From Paraburkholderia antibiotica (lineage in GTDB: Bacteria > Pseudomonadota > Gammaproteobacteria > Burkholderiales > Burkholderiaceae), in assembly GCF_012927125.1 (NCBI RefSeq), contig NZ_JABBFZ010000034.1, forward strand, positions 1 to 43,057: 43,057 nt of DNA, in the 5' to 3' direction. Below the pieces are notes generated by a model. The model searched no databases, was not told where the DNA came from, and worked only from the letters and a program-made list of their open reading frames with translations. Of this stretch, positions 16,645 to 25,314 are shown in pieces. Both the position numbers and the translations under genes were made by a program. The first letter of the stretch is position 1; every line of letters starts with the position of its first letter.

Positions 16645-17523
16645 ATGAGCACGTCACGCACGATCGAACGCACGTTTCCGTCGGTTCGCACGGTCGAAGG
16701 CGGCGGATTTATCGTCCACCGTCCGTTTCCGACCCGACTGTTGATGGACTTCGACCCGTTCCTGTTACTCGACGAGATGGGACCGGTCGACTACGCGCCG
16801 GGCGAGGCGATCGGCGCGCCCGATCATCCGCATCGCGGCTTCGAGACGGTTACCTATGTGCTCGAAGGCCAGTTCGGCCACAAGGATTCGGCGGGCCACT
16901 CCGGCACGCTGCACGCCGGCGATGTGCAGTGGATGACCGCCGGCGCGGGCGTCGTCCATAGCGAGATGCCGGATCCGGAATTCACGCGCACCGGCGGCCG
17001 CGTGCACGGCTTGCAGTTGTGGGTGAATCTGCCGCGTCGCGACAAGATGATCGCGCCGCGCTATCAGGAGATGCCGTCGGCGAGCATTCCGGTCGCGACG
17101 TCCGAGGACGGCAAGGTACGCGTCAAGGTCATCGCGGGCACGGCGCTCGGCGTGCAGGCGGCGATCGAAACGCGTACGCCGATCCTGTACCAGCATTTTT
17201 CGCTGCAACCGGGCGCGACGATCCGCCAGCCGGTGCCCGCCGACTATCGCGTGTTCGCCTACGGCCTGTCCGGCAAGGGCGTGTACGGTGAAGGCGATGC
17301 GCGCGCTGAAATCGACGCACGCACGATGATCGTGTTCGGCGACGACGGCGACACGGTCACGCTCTCGGCGGGCAACGAACCGCTAGAAGTACTGCTGCTC
17401 GGCGGCGTGCCGCTGAAGGAACCGGTGGTGCGCTACGGCCCGTTCGTGATGAACACCGAGGACGAGATCCGTCAGGCGGTGCTCGACTATCAGGCCGGGC
17501 GCATGGGTGCCATTACGCATTGA
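16645..17523 (+). CDS. Pirin family protein (bicupin)
   Basis: A 292-residue two-cupin protein. The N-terminal metal site is intact: HPHRGFETVTYVLEGQFGHKDS supplies two His, and AGAGVVHSEMP the third His and the Glu of the pirin set. The C-terminal cupin covers about 180-280. Bacterial pirins include quercetinase-like dioxygenases and proteins of unknown role, so the activity is open. GAGGTG is 6 bases before ATG 16645, favouring it over GTG 16636. Probably controlled by the divergent LysR regulator. Confidence 0.93.
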   Translation: MSTSRTIERTFPSVRTVEGGGFIVHRPFPTRLLMDFDPFLLLDEMGPVDYAPGEAIGAPDHPHRGFETVTYVLEGQFGHKDSAGHSGTLHAGDVQWMTAGAGVVHSEMPDPEFTRTGGRVHGLQLWVNLPRRDKMIAPRYQEMPSASIPVATSEDGKVRVKVIAGTALGVQAAIETRTPILYQHFSLQPGATIRQPVPADYRVFAYGLSGKGVYGEGDARAEIDARTMIVFGDDGDTVTLSAGNEPLEVLLLGGVPLKEPVVRYGPFVMNTEDEIRQAVLDYQAGRMGAITH

Positions 17524-17785
17524 TCGCACCGACCTGCGTTCATGACCGCGGCGACGAATTAACGCGCGCCGCCGCGGACTTTCATAACAGGTATCTCGCC
17601 ACGTAAAGACGCAAAGGAAACGCAAAGGCGCAGCGCGCCGCCACCCGCCCCGGTTCCGCCAATCGCGCCCCCAGAGGCGCGAACGCCGGTAAATTCGGTC
17701 ACAATAACGATTCATGCCCGCGCGGCGGCCTGTCATCGCAACAGGACGCGGCGCGTGGCGTTTTTGTCCCTCTTCAGGAGCGCGC

Positions 17786-18184
17786 ATGGCAGAGTCCACC
17801 GTCACCGCCCATATCGGTTCGACGAATTTCCAGGTCATGTTCGACGACGGCAAGCACAGCTGGCTCGCCGACGAACCCGAATCGCTCGGCGGCGGCGACC
17901 GCGGTCCCACGCCGGTGTCGTTGCTGCTGTCGAGCCTCGGCGCCTGCACCTCGATCACGCTGAAGATGTACGCGCAGCGCAAGGGCTGGCCGCTCGACGG
18001 CGTGCGCGTCAAACTGTCGATGGAAACCGGCGACGCGGGCTCGACAATCGACCGCCAGATCATGCTCGAAGGCGAGCTGTCCAACGAGCAGCGGGAACGG
18101 CTATTGCAAATTGCCAATGCGTGCCCGGTCCACAAGATCCTCACGCACAGCATTTCGATCCGCTCCGCTCTCGCCGTCGCGTGA
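17786..18184 (+). CDS. OsmC/Ohr-superfamily protein
   Basis: A 132-residue protein of the OsmC fold. It carries the two conserved cysteines of thiol peroxidases: LGACTSITLKMYAQRKGWPL (first Cys) and ANACPVHKIL (second Cys). OsmC/YhfA-type members reduce organic hydroperoxides or bind thiol-reactive compounds. AGGAG precedes ATG 17786; the frame opens upstream, but those residues are GC-driven. The gene stands alone after a 262-base gap from the pirin gene. Confidence 0.9.
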   Translation: MAESTVTAHIGSTNFQVMFDDGKHSWLADEPESLGGGDRGPTPVSLLLSSLGACTSITLKMYAQRKGWPLDGVRVKLSMETGDAGSTIDRQIMLEGELSNEQRERLLQIANACPVHKILTHSISIRSALAVA

Positions 18185-18272
18185 TGCGGGCGTAGCCCGG
18201 ACATCGTGAGAGCGGGACGCCCGCGCCAACCGGACCACGGGTATTGCAACATTTTCATAGGACGCAGTCGTC

Positions 18273-18755
18273 TTGAATTTCGAACACCTCATCCAGATCA
18301 ACGATCCGTTGAATCCCCTCGTCGAATCGATGACCCGCGAACAATTGTGGGAAGGGCTCGTGCTACGCGCCGAGCAGCCGCAACTGTTCGTGATGGGTCT
18401 CGACAGCTGCACGATCCTGTCGCGCGCGGACAATGTGCTGGAGCGCGAGCTGCACTACGGCCAGGCCACCGTGCGCGATCGCGTCACGCTGCAGCAAGGC
18501 AAGAGCGTGCGCTACGACATCCTGCCGACCGCCGACCACGTCGGCGGCTCGCTGACGATGACGATCGAGCAGCCCGACGAACTGCAGCTGTTCCTGCGCT
18601 TCGAATACGCGACCACGCTGCCGGTCTCGACCGACCAGGACGCCGTGCAGACGCAGGAGATCGTCAAGTCGGCGTATCGCGAGAACGATATCGACACGGT
18701 GCGGCTGATTCGCCAGTACGTCGCGGCGAAACAGGAACCGGGACCGTTGCACTGA
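18273..18755 (+). CDS. DUF1857 / SRPBCC-fold protein
   Basis: A 160-residue cytoplasmic protein. FEHLIQINDPLNPLVESMTREQLWEGLVLRAEQPQLF and the later ADHVGGSLTMTIEQPDELQLFLRFEY match the DUF1857 (AtaL-like) START-type pocket proteins, for which no general function is known. The start is TTG 18273; no nearby ATG fits the beginning of the domain. It follows the OsmC gene by 88 bases and may share its transcript. Confidence 0.8.
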   Translation: MNFEHLIQINDPLNPLVESMTREQLWEGLVLRAEQPQLFVMGLDSCTILSRADNVLERELHYGQATVRDRVTLQQGKSVRYDILPTADHVGGSLTMTIEQPDELQLFLRFEYATTLPVSTDQDAVQTQEIVKSAYRENDIDTVRLIRQYVAAKQEPGPLH

Positions 18756-18874
18756 GATTGCCGCGCGGGCACCCTGCCCGCGCTTTCGCGGGGCCCGTTC
18801 AGGATGGCCCCCAGCATCGCGTAGTCCCTCTTTCAGTTACCTATCAGAAGTCGAATCCGATCAATTTCTTCAGC

Positions 18875-18904
18875 TTGTAAATAGGAATAGTTATCATTTA
18901 GAAT
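18875..18904 (+). promoter_or_regulatory. hemP promoter with Fur-type operator
   Basis: TTGTAA (18875-18880), an 18-base spacer and TAGAAT (18899-18904). GTTATCATT and AGAATCATT motifs overlap the spacer and -10 (about 18883-18908). The 19-base match to the Fur consensus is moderate (10 of 19), but overlapping GATAAT-like hexamers, the position and the iron-related gene support Fur control. Confidence 0.65.
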
Positions 18905-18937
18905 CATTCCATCGAATCGACGAACAAGCTAAAACGA

Positions 18938-19210
18938 ATGACCGATCTCACTCGCTCCTCTACGCTCAGCTTGCGCCGCCCCGCGGCCGCGCTGACCAGC
19001 CGCCCGAAATCGTCGACCACGGGCGGATCCGTCGACAAACCCGCGGCCAAACCCGCCGCGGAGCGTACCGGCGACTCGGGCGCGACATCGGAACGGGTCG
19101 TGCGCAGCGACGCGCTGCTGCAAGGCCATAGTCACATCAGCATCGTGCATAACGGCGAGACGTATCAGTTGCGGGCAACGCGCCTCGGCAAGCTGATCCT
19201 GACCAAGTAA
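18938..19210 (+). CDS. hemP: HemP/HmuP family haem-uptake regulator
   Basis: A 90-residue protein whose C-terminal 35 residues (LLQGHSHISIVHNGETYQLR...TRLGKLILTK) are the HemP/HmuP domain. The first 55 residues are a Ser/Pro/Ala-rich, probably disordered extension; most homologues are about 60 residues. HemP/HmuP proteins are needed for expression of the TonB-dependent haem receptor in several alpha- and betaproteobacteria. No haem receptor or hmu transporter lies next to it, so any target is elsewhere. It follows a Fur-type promoter and is followed by a structured non-coding stretch. Confidence 0.9.
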   Translation: MTDLTRSSTLSLRRPAAALTSRPKSSTTGGSVDKPAAKPAAERTGDSGATSERVVRSDALLQGHSHISIVHNGETYQLRATRLGKLILTK

Positions 19211-19224
19211 CGACGCAACATGAA

Positions 19225-19361
19225 GTTAGTACCGGGTATTGTGGGGACCACCTCCCAGAGAGGTGTTAGGCATTAGCCAGCCACGACGGCTTGCACGCGA
19301 GAAATAGACCCCTTCGTGCAGACACCAAGCCAGCCGTCGCAGCAAGCCAGGCCACTTTTTT
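19225..19361 (+). ncRNA. Candidate structured small RNA or 3' UTR element after hemP
   Basis: Within 15-150 bases of the hemP stop lie stem CACCTC/GAGGTG (19249-19254 with 19260-19265), then a large stem-loop: CGACGGCT (19284-19291) pairs with AGCCGTCG (19332-19339), and TGCACG (19292-19297) pairs with CGTGCA (19315-19320) around a loop holding ACCCC. A T6 run follows at 19356-19361. C-rich unpaired stretches and Fur-linked transcription through hemP resemble iron-responsive sRNAs. No convincing reading frame accounts for this structure. Confidence 0.45.
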
Positions 19362-19429
19362 GGTTCTCACCGAAAGCGGATGCGCGCAACGGCGCGAATC
19401 GCTGAAAACAGATTGAAGAAGGAAAAGAA

Positions 19430-19466
19430 AAAGCCGTGGGATGGCAACATCCCACGGCTTTTTTAT
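19430..19466. terminator. Bidirectional terminator between hemP region and ftrD
   Basis: A 14-bp stem AAAGCCGTGGGATG/CATCCCACGGCTTT with a GCAA tetraloop, with T runs on the right (plus strand) and A-rich sequence on the left (T-rich on the minus strand). It can stop transcription from hemP and from the convergent ftr operon. Confidence 0.9.
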
Positions 19467-19520
19467 TGGTTTCTGCTGGTTGCTCCGGCGTGAGCCAATA
19501 GCACCACGGAAGACAGCAGC

Positions 19521-20930
19521 TTACTTCGACGCCCAGCCCCAGAACATCAGCCACCACGCGCTATTGACGACCGCGAGCGCCGCGACGAACCACAGCATCG
19601 TCAGCGCACGCGGCACGAAGCGCTCGCTGTAGCGACGCGTGACGAGCCACGCGAGCCACGCGCTCCACGCACTGGCCACCACCAGAATCGCGATGCGCAG
19701 ATCCGACGCCCACCACAGCGGCACGTGCTCGGCGCGCAGCAGCGACAGCGTCGTCGCGGACAGGCCGAGGAACACGCCCGCGCCGGCGATCGGAATCAGC
19801 CCTTGCGTCAGATGATGCAGCCGCGTCGCGTTAAAGCGCCCGAGCATGCGCGTCGCGCCGATCAGCAACAGCAGCAGCGCGGTGCCGTAGACGAGCGCCG
19901 TCGCGAGGATGTAGCCGATCAGCAGCGAGCCGTCGAGCCACGAGAACACGTCGTTCTGCTCGGGGTAATGCGTGAACAGAAACCACGGCGCGTTGGTGTC
20001 GAGCGGCCACGTGATGTCGTGATCGACGAGCCACGTCGCCGCGAACATCTTCAGATCGATGAACCAGCGCGACGCGGTCCAGTGGAACGCGCCGATCGCA
20101 ATGCCGAGCAGACCGTACAGGATCAGCGCGGTGTCCCACGGGTTCGCCTGCTTGTCGCCCAGCTGTACGACTTCCGTCGACGGCTTGCGCCACGTCAGCG
20201 CAATCGCGTCTCGGTGGCCGCTACAACGGCCGCACATATGGCAGTCCGCGGCGCCCTTCATGTTGCGCAACGGCACGAGCGGCGCGCAGTTGATCGGAAT
20301 CACGCGATGCCCGTGCTCGCCGTTCGTGTACGAGCGGCGCCACGCGTCTTCATCGACCTTGTAGTGAAACGGCGCGAGCCGCGACAGAAGCGAAAAAACC
20401 CCGTTGACGGGGCACAGGTATTTACACCAGACACGTTTCTCGCGGCCGTACAGCAGACCGATCACGATCGCCGCGAAGGTCGAGCCGCCCAGCACCAGCA
20501 GCACGGCCTTTGGATACTGGTAGACGCTGACCATCTGGCCGTAGATCGTCGTAATGCCGAACGCGACGAAGGGCCAGCCGCCCCAGCGCATCCAGCGCGG
20601 GATCGCCCAGCCGCGGCCGAATTTGCTCGCGAATTCGGCGAGCGCGCCCTCCGGACACAGCACGCCGCACCAGACGCGCCCGAGCATCACCATCGACAGC
20701 AGCACGAACGGCCACCAGATGCCCCAGAACACGAACTGCGCGGCGAGCGTCAGGTTGTTCCACAGATGCGCGGTGTCGTCCGGCAACGGCATCACCGCGG
20801 GCACGATGATCAGGAACGCGTACACCGCGACCACGACCCACTGAATGCCGCGAATCAGCGCGCCATGCCGCTGCATCCACTGGCCGGCCGCCGCGAGGCG
20901 GCCCGGCCGGGGACCCATCACGCTGCTCAT
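19521..20930 (-). CDS. ftrD: FtrD, polyferredoxin-like membrane protein of the iron transporter
   Basis: A 469-residue inner-membrane protein with several helices and Cys clusters: RVWCGVLCPEGAL and RVWCKYLCPVNGV, the NapH/CcoG-type motifs, and DCHMCGRCSGHRD, all consistent with 4Fe-4S binding. In the ftrABCD systems of Bordetella and Burkholderia this component is thought to pass electrons during iron uptake. Its start overlaps the ftrC stop by 4 bases (ATGA), showing translational coupling. Last gene of the operon, ending near a shared terminator. Confidence 0.92.
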   Translation of the reverse strand: MSSVMGPRPGRLAAAGQWMQRHGALIRGIQWVVVAVYAFLIIVPAVMPLPDDTAHLWNNLTLAAQFVFWGIWWPFVLLSMVMLGRVWCGVLCPEGALAEFASKFGRGWAIPRWMRWGGWPFVAFGITTIYGQMVSVYQYPKAVLLVLGGSTFAAIVIGLLYGREKRVWCKYLCPVNGVFSLLSRLAPFHYKVDEDAWRRSYTNGEHGHRVIPINCAPLVPLRNMKGAADCHMCGRCSGHRDAIALTWRKPSTEVVQLGDKQANPWDTALILYGLLGIAIGAFHWTASRWFIDLKMFAATWLVDHDITWPLDTNAPWFLFTHYPEQNDVFSWLDGSLLIGYILATALVYGTALLLLLIGATRMLGRFNATRLHHLTQGLIPIAGAGVFLGLSATTLSLLRAEHVPLWWASDLRIAILVVASAWSAWLAWLVTRRYSERFVPRALTMLWFVAALAVVNSAWWLMFWGWASK

Positions 20931-21772
20931 GCCGCGCGCCCTGCCGTCTGCTGCGCCGGCTTACGACTCGCGCGACGCACCAGCAACCAGACGACCGCCC
21001 AGTACACGGCATAGGCAATCAGGTTCATCAGCGCCGGATGCGCGCGATAGCCGGTCAGCGTTGCGACGAGCGAACCGAAGGTGCTCGAGTCGTCGAGAAT
21101 CGCCGACGAATTCCACAGCTGGTCGACGATCGTCGGCAGGATTTCCTTGTCGATCAGCTTGTCGACGCCGGTCTGGAACAGGCCCGCGCCAAGGAACAGC
21201 AGCATGATTTCGGTGACGCGAAAAAAGAGCCGCCACGAGAAGATCTTGCCGCCGAGCTGCAGCACGTAGAACGTGAGGAACGCGAGCGCGAGACCGATCA
21301 CGACCGCCAGCATCTGGCTGCCGTCCACGTGACCGGACTGGCCGAAGCCGAGGCCGTACAGGAAGATCACCGTTTCGCTGCCTTCACGCGCGATCGCCAG
21401 CGCGACCAGCACCGCGACGCCCCACCAGTTCGAATCGCGCTGGCTCTTCTGCAGCGACTGTTCCATGTCGCGCTTGAGCGTGCGGCCGTGCTGCTTCATC
21501 CACAGCACCATCTGCACGATCAGCACGCAGGCGATCAGCACCATCGCGGTCTGGAAGTAGTCCTGCGCGTCGCCGGACAGCACTTCGGTGAAGCCGACCA
21601 GCGCCGCGCCGAGCGCGATCGCCGCGATAATGCCGGCCGCCACGCCGCCCCACAGATACGGCAAACCGCGGCGCGCGTCGGCGTCGCCATTTTTCAACCA
21701 CGCGTACAGGATGCCGACGACCAGCAGCGCCTCGACACTTTCCCGCCACACGATGAACAGAATCTGACCCAT
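20927..21772 (-). CDS. ftrC: FtrC, FTR1-type iron permease
   Basis: A 281-residue inner-membrane permease with about seven helices. Two REXXE iron-translocation motifs are present: WRESVEALL near residue 10 and AREGSETVIFL near the middle. FTR1 permeases move iron using redox partners in the periplasm, here presumably FtrA and FtrB. GGGAGA precedes ATG 21772. It is upstream of ftrD with an ATGA overlap and downstream of ftrB. Confidence 0.95.
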   Translation of the reverse strand: MGQILFIVWRESVEALLVVGILYAWLKNGDADARRGLPYLWGGVAAGIIAAIALGAALVGFTEVLSGDAQDYFQTAMVLIACVLIVQMVLWMKQHGRTLKRDMEQSLQKSQRDSNWWGVAVLVALAIAREGSETVIFLYGLGFGQSGHVDGSQMLAVVIGLALAFLTFYVLQLGGKIFSWRLFFRVTEIMLLFLGAGLFQTGVDKLIDKEILPTIVDQLWNSSAILDDSSTFGSLVATLTGYRAHPALMNLIAYAVYWAVVWLLVRRASRKPAQQTAGRAA

Positions 21773-21869
21773 TCAAGCTCTCCCTTCGATCCTTCTACTG
21801 CCCGCATCCGTTGCCCATGCGAACGGCAGCGCTCGCCTCGGGCGACGCGCTCGCGTTCGGGGCCACTGC

Positions 21870-22202
21870 CTACTTCGCGACGATCACGCCCTGCGCCTGC
21901 TGGTGAAAATCGTCGAAAAACTTGTATTCGCCCGGCTGCAACGGCGCAATCACGACGAACGACTCGGCGCCCGGCGCCAGAACCTTCTCTTTACGCAACT
22001 GCACGCTTTCGAATTCGGCCGCGCCCTTGCCGGTGTTGCGCACTTCGATCTTGATCCGCTGCCCCGCCGGCACTTCGATCCGGGCCGGGTTGAGCGTGCC
22101 GTCTTTCATTTCCAGCTGGAAGGTCGGCAGGTCGGCTGCCTGAGCCACGCCCGCCAGCAACAACGTGGCGGCGAACATCGCGATCTTTCGGTTGATTCCC
22201 AT
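21870..22202 (-). CDS. ftrB: FtrB, periplasmic cupredoxin-like protein
   Basis: A 110-residue protein with a clear signal peptide (MGINRKIAMFAATLLLAGVAQA, cleavage before ADLP) and a cupredoxin_1 domain (FQLEMKDGTLNPARIEVPAG...IKIEVRNTGKGAAEFES...PLQPGEYKFFDDFHQ). In the Ftr model it oxidises Fe2+ or relays electrons for the permease. GAAAGG precedes ATG 22202; the open frame extends to 22382, but the signal peptide fixes the start. Confidence 0.93.
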   Translation of the reverse strand: MGINRKIAMFAATLLLAGVAQAADLPTFQLEMKDGTLNPARIEVPAGQRIKIEVRNTGKGAAEFESVQLRKEKVLAPGAESFVVIAPLQPGEYKFFDDFHQQAQGVIVAK

Positions 22203-22312
22203 TAGCCTTTCCGGAAAACGCGACGCGCCGACGCCAGGTATCACCCCGCACGTCCGCGCGCCGTCTGCTGCATTCATCGATGCGGTATTAGCCGCATCGC
22301 TCGCTGCACCGC

Positions 22313-22861
22313 TTAATACCCACCCTTCTTGCCGATGCCGGCGAAGGTGAAGTCGTATTCGAGCGTGAACGGCTTGAACCACGGACCCACGCCGGTTTCC
22401 TTGTCGACGTGGCGGCCGAACGCCATGTGACCCGTCTGCATCGGCGGTTCGACGATCAGCTTCAGGTGGTACTTGCCCGGACCTTGCAGCTTGACGTTAT
22501 CGCCGTAGTGCGGGCCATCGTTGGCGACCATCGCCATCAGGTCGCCCTTCTGCGGCTGGTTCGAGCCGGCCTTCGTCAGTTCGTAGCGCACCTGCAGATA
22601 CGGCATCCAGTCGCCTTCGGCGAAACCGGTCGGATTGTTCTTGACGGCGTGGATGTCCGCTTCGAGGTGGATGTCCGAGTCCGAAGCCTTGCGCATCATG
22701 CCTTCGGGTTCCATCGTGATCGGCTGCAGGTAGACCGCGCCGATTTCCATGCCGCCCTGGATCTGCTGCTTGCCGATCGGATACTCGGCTGCCGAGGCCG
22801 ACAGCGCCGCGACGGCGGCCACAGCGGCTGCACCGCCCCGCACAATTGAAGAAATCCGCAT
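22313..22861 (-). CDS. ftrA: FtrA, periplasmic P19-type iron-binding protein
   Basis: A 182-residue secreted protein of the P19/Tp34 family. A signal peptide covers about 1-24 (ending SASA before AEYPIG). Met and His residues typical of the copper/iron sites are present in PITMEPEGMM, SDIHLEADIHAV, DGPHYGDN and TGHMAFGRH. It captures periplasmic iron for the FtrC permease. AAGGAG is 5 bases before ATG 22861. First gene of ftrABCD, behind a Fur-type promoter. Confidence 0.95.
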   Translation of the reverse strand: MRISSIVRGGAAAVAAVAALSASAAEYPIGKQQIQGGMEIGAVYLQPITMEPEGMMRKASDSDIHLEADIHAVKNNPTGFAEGDWMPYLQVRYELTKAGSNQPQKGDLMAMVANDGPHYGDNVKLQGPGKYHLKLIVEPPMQTGHMAFGRHVDKETGVGPWFKPFTLEYDFTFAGIGKKGGY

Positions 22862-22925
22862 TGAAACTCCTTGTTTTTATCAGACTGGAATCGAACTCAT
22901 TGGAACAGTGCGCCGCGCAAGCCAG

Positions 22926-22954
22926 ATGTAAATTTAAATGCGAACCATTCTCAA
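22926..22954 (-). promoter_or_regulatory. ftrABCD promoter with Fur box
   Basis: On the minus strand TTGAGA (22954-22949), a 17-base spacer and TTACAT (22931-22926). A Fur-like 19-mer lies across it at 22934-22952 (GCGAA-CC-ATTCTC core on the plus strand; 11 of 19 to the E. coli consensus and resembling the AATGCGAA/ATTCTCATT form seen at other Burkholderia iron promoters). The remaining sequence up to 23180 shows no gene. Confidence 0.7.
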
Positions 22955-23190
22955 TATTGGTCGAGTTTATCATCGATCGCCAGGGAGAACAAACAGGGAA
23001 GCACGCCAGGCCTTGTGCCATCAGGGTCTTAAGGCTTGCTTAAGGAAGGCCGTGTGCGCGGGTGGAAACGGGGACGGAATCGGCGGCTCTGAGCCCGCCC
23101 GGCGACTCAAGCGGGAGCTTAAGCGCCGGCCGCGCTTGCAAGGCGCGGCGCATGGCCGCGCCCCGGTCCGGAACGACGTATGACAGGAAG

Positions 23191-23208
23191 ACGCGGCGGG
23201 AGCCGCGT
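23191..23208 (-). terminator. Hairpin after uvrB
   Basis: Perfect 7-bp stem ACGCGGC/GCCGCGT around a 4-base loop, 13 bases beyond the uvrB stop; the trailing minus-strand sequence is T/C-rich (TCTTCCTGT). A probable but weak intrinsic terminator. Confidence 0.5.
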
Positions 23209-23220
23209 TCGCCAGGTGGG

Positions 23221-25314
23221 TTATTCGACGCCCGAAATATGGTCGCCGACGTTCGCGCCGAATACGCGCTGACGCAGCAAGGCCAACTGGTCGCGTGTCT
23301 GTGCGGCCTTTTCGAACTCGAGATTCTTCGCGTGCTCCATCATCTGCTTTTCGAGCCGCTTGATTTCCTTGGCGAGCTGCTTCTCGGACATGTCCTCGAA
23401 CTTCGCGCGGGTCTGCTGCTCCTTCAGTTCGGCGCGCGCTTCGTCGACGTTGTACACGCCGTCGATGATGTCGCGGATCCGCTTCACGACCCCGCGCGGC
23501 ACGATGCCGTTCGCCTCGTTGAACGCGATCTGCTTCGCACGACGGCGCTCGGTTTCGTCGATCGCGCGACGCATCGAATCCGTGATCTTGTCCGCGTACA
23601 GGATCGCCTTGCCGTTCACGTTACGCGCCGCCCGGCCGATGGTCTGGATCAGTGAGCGCTCGGCGCGCAGGAAGCCCTCCTTGTCCGCATCGAGAATCGC
23701 GACGAGCGACACCTCCGGAATATCGAGCCCCTCGCGCAGCAGATTGATACCGACCAGCACGTCGAACGCGCCAAGACGCAGATCGCGGATGATTTCGACG
23801 CGCTCCACCGTGTCGATGTCGCTGTGCAGATAGCGCACCTTGATGCCGTGATCGGCCAGGAATTCGGTGAGCTGCTCGGCCATCCGCTTGGTCAGCACCG
23901 TGACCAGCACGCGGTCGCCGGCCTTGACGCGGTCGTTGATCTCGGCGAGCACGTCATCGACCTGGGTGCGCGCGGGTCGCACCTCGATCTCCGGGTCGAC
24001 GAGGCCGGTCGGGCGCACCAGCTGTTCGGCGACCTGCCCCGCGGTCTTCTTCTCGTAATCGGCCGGCGTCGCCGAGACGAACACGACCTGGCGCATCTTG
24101 CGCTCGAACTCGTTGAATTTGAGCGGCCGGTTGTCGAGCGCCGACGGCAGCCGGAAGCCATAGTCGACGAGGTTTTCCTTACGCGCGCGGTCGCCGTTGT
24201 ACATGCCGTTCAGCTGGCCGATCAGCACGTGCGATTCGTCGAGCATCATGATCGCGTCGGGCGGCAGGTAGTCGACGAGCGTCGGCGGCGGCTCGCCGGG
24301 CGCCGCGCCCGAAAAGTGCCGCGAGTAGTTTTCGATGCCCTTGCAGAAACCGAGCTCCTGCAGCATTTCGAGGTCGAAGCGGGTGCGCTGTTCGAGCCGC
24401 TGCGCCTCGACGAGCTTGCCGTCGCTATAGAAAAACTCGAGCCGCTCGCGCAACTCGGCCTTGATGGTTTCGACCGCGCGCAGCACGGTGTCGCGCGGCG
24501 TCACGTAGTGCGACGACGGATACACGGTGAAGCGCGGAATTTTCTGCCGCACGCGGCCGGTGAGTGGATCGAACAGTTGCAGCGTTTCGACTTCGTCGTC
24601 GAACAGCTCGACGCGCACCGCCATTTCAGCGTGCTCGGCCGGGAAGATATCGATCGTGTCGCCGCGCACGCGGAACGAGCCGCGCTGGAAGTCGGCCTCG
24701 TTGCGGTTGTACTGCATCGCGATCAGCCGCGCGATGACGTCGCGCTGGCCGAGCCGGTCGCCAGTACGCAGCGTCAGAATCATCTGATGATATTCGGACG
24801 GATTGCCGATACCGTAAATCGCCGACACGGTCGCGACGATCACCACGTCGCGCCGCTCCATCAGGCTCTTGGTCGCCGACAGCCGCATCTGCTCGATATG
24901 CTCGTTGATCGACGAGTCTTTCTCGATGAACAGATCCCGTTGCGGCACGTACGCTTCCGGCTGGTAGTAGTCGTAGTACGACACGAAGTACTCGACCGCA
25001 TTGCGCGGGAAGAACTCGCGGAACTCCGAATAGAGCTGCGCGGCGAGCGTCTTGTTCGGCGCGAACACGATCGCTGGGCGGCCGAGGCGCGCGATCGTGT
25101 TGGCCATCGTGAAGGTCTTGCCGGACCCGGTCACGCCGAGCAGCGTCTGGAACGACAGCCCGTCTTCGACGCCTTCGACGAGCGTGTCGATGGCCGTGGG
25201 CTGGTCGCCGGCGGGCGGATACGGCTGGTAGAGCTTGAACGGCGAGCCTTCGAACGAGACGAATTTCGATTCGTCGAGCGTATCGTCGGCTTCAGTCAGA
25301 TGGTGTTCGGACAT
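23221..25314 (-). CDS. uvrB: Excinuclease ABC subunit B
   Basis: A 697-residue nucleotide excision repair helicase that receives DNA from UvrA, verifies the lesion with its beta-hairpin and recruits UvrC. Walker A is GVTGSGKT (60-67). The beta-hairpin region YYDYYQPEAYVP, the DESH box (MMLDESHV), helicase motif VI (QTIGRAARN) and the C-terminal UVR coiled-coil (about 660-695) are all present. ATG 25314 (MSEHHLTEAD) was chosen; the first 20 residues exceed the E. coli protein, and the much longer open frame upstream has no family similarity. Confidence 0.97.
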   Translation of the reverse strand: MSEHHLTEADDTLDESKFVSFEGSPFKLYQPYPPAGDQPTAIDTLVEGVEDGLSFQTLLGVTGSGKTFTMANTIARLGRPAIVFAPNKTLAAQLYSEFREFFPRNAVEYFVSYYDYYQPEAYVPQRDLFIEKDSSINEHIEQMRLSATKSLMERRDVVIVATVSAIYGIGNPSEYHQMILTLRTGDRLGQRDVIARLIAMQYNRNEADFQRGSFRVRGDTIDIFPAEHAEMAVRVELFDDEVETLQLFDPLTGRVRQKIPRFTVYPSSHYVTPRDTVLRAVETIKAELRERLEFFYSDGKLVEAQRLEQRTRFDLEMLQELGFCKGIENYSRHFSGAAPGEPPPTLVDYLPPDAIMMLDESHVLIGQLNGMYNGDRARKENLVDYGFRLPSALDNRPLKFNEFERKMRQVVFVSATPADYEKKTAGQVAEQLVRPTGLVDPEIEVRPARTQVDDVLAEINDRVKAGDRVLVTVLTKRMAEQLTEFLADHGIKVRYLHSDIDTVERVEIIRDLRLGAFDVLVGINLLREGLDIPEVSLVAILDADKEGFLRAERSLIQTIGRAARNVNGKAILYADKITDSMRRAIDETERRRAKQIAFNEANGIVPRGVVKRIRDIIDGVYNVDEARAELKEQQTRAKFEDMSEKQLAKEIKRLEKQMMEHAKNLEFEKAAQTRDQLALLRQRVFGANVGDHISGVE

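Noticed and set aside
17546..17577. Inverted repeat CCGCGGCG/CGCCGCGG after the pirin gene as a terminator
   Set aside because: Long loop and no T tract; could be chance in GC-rich DNA.
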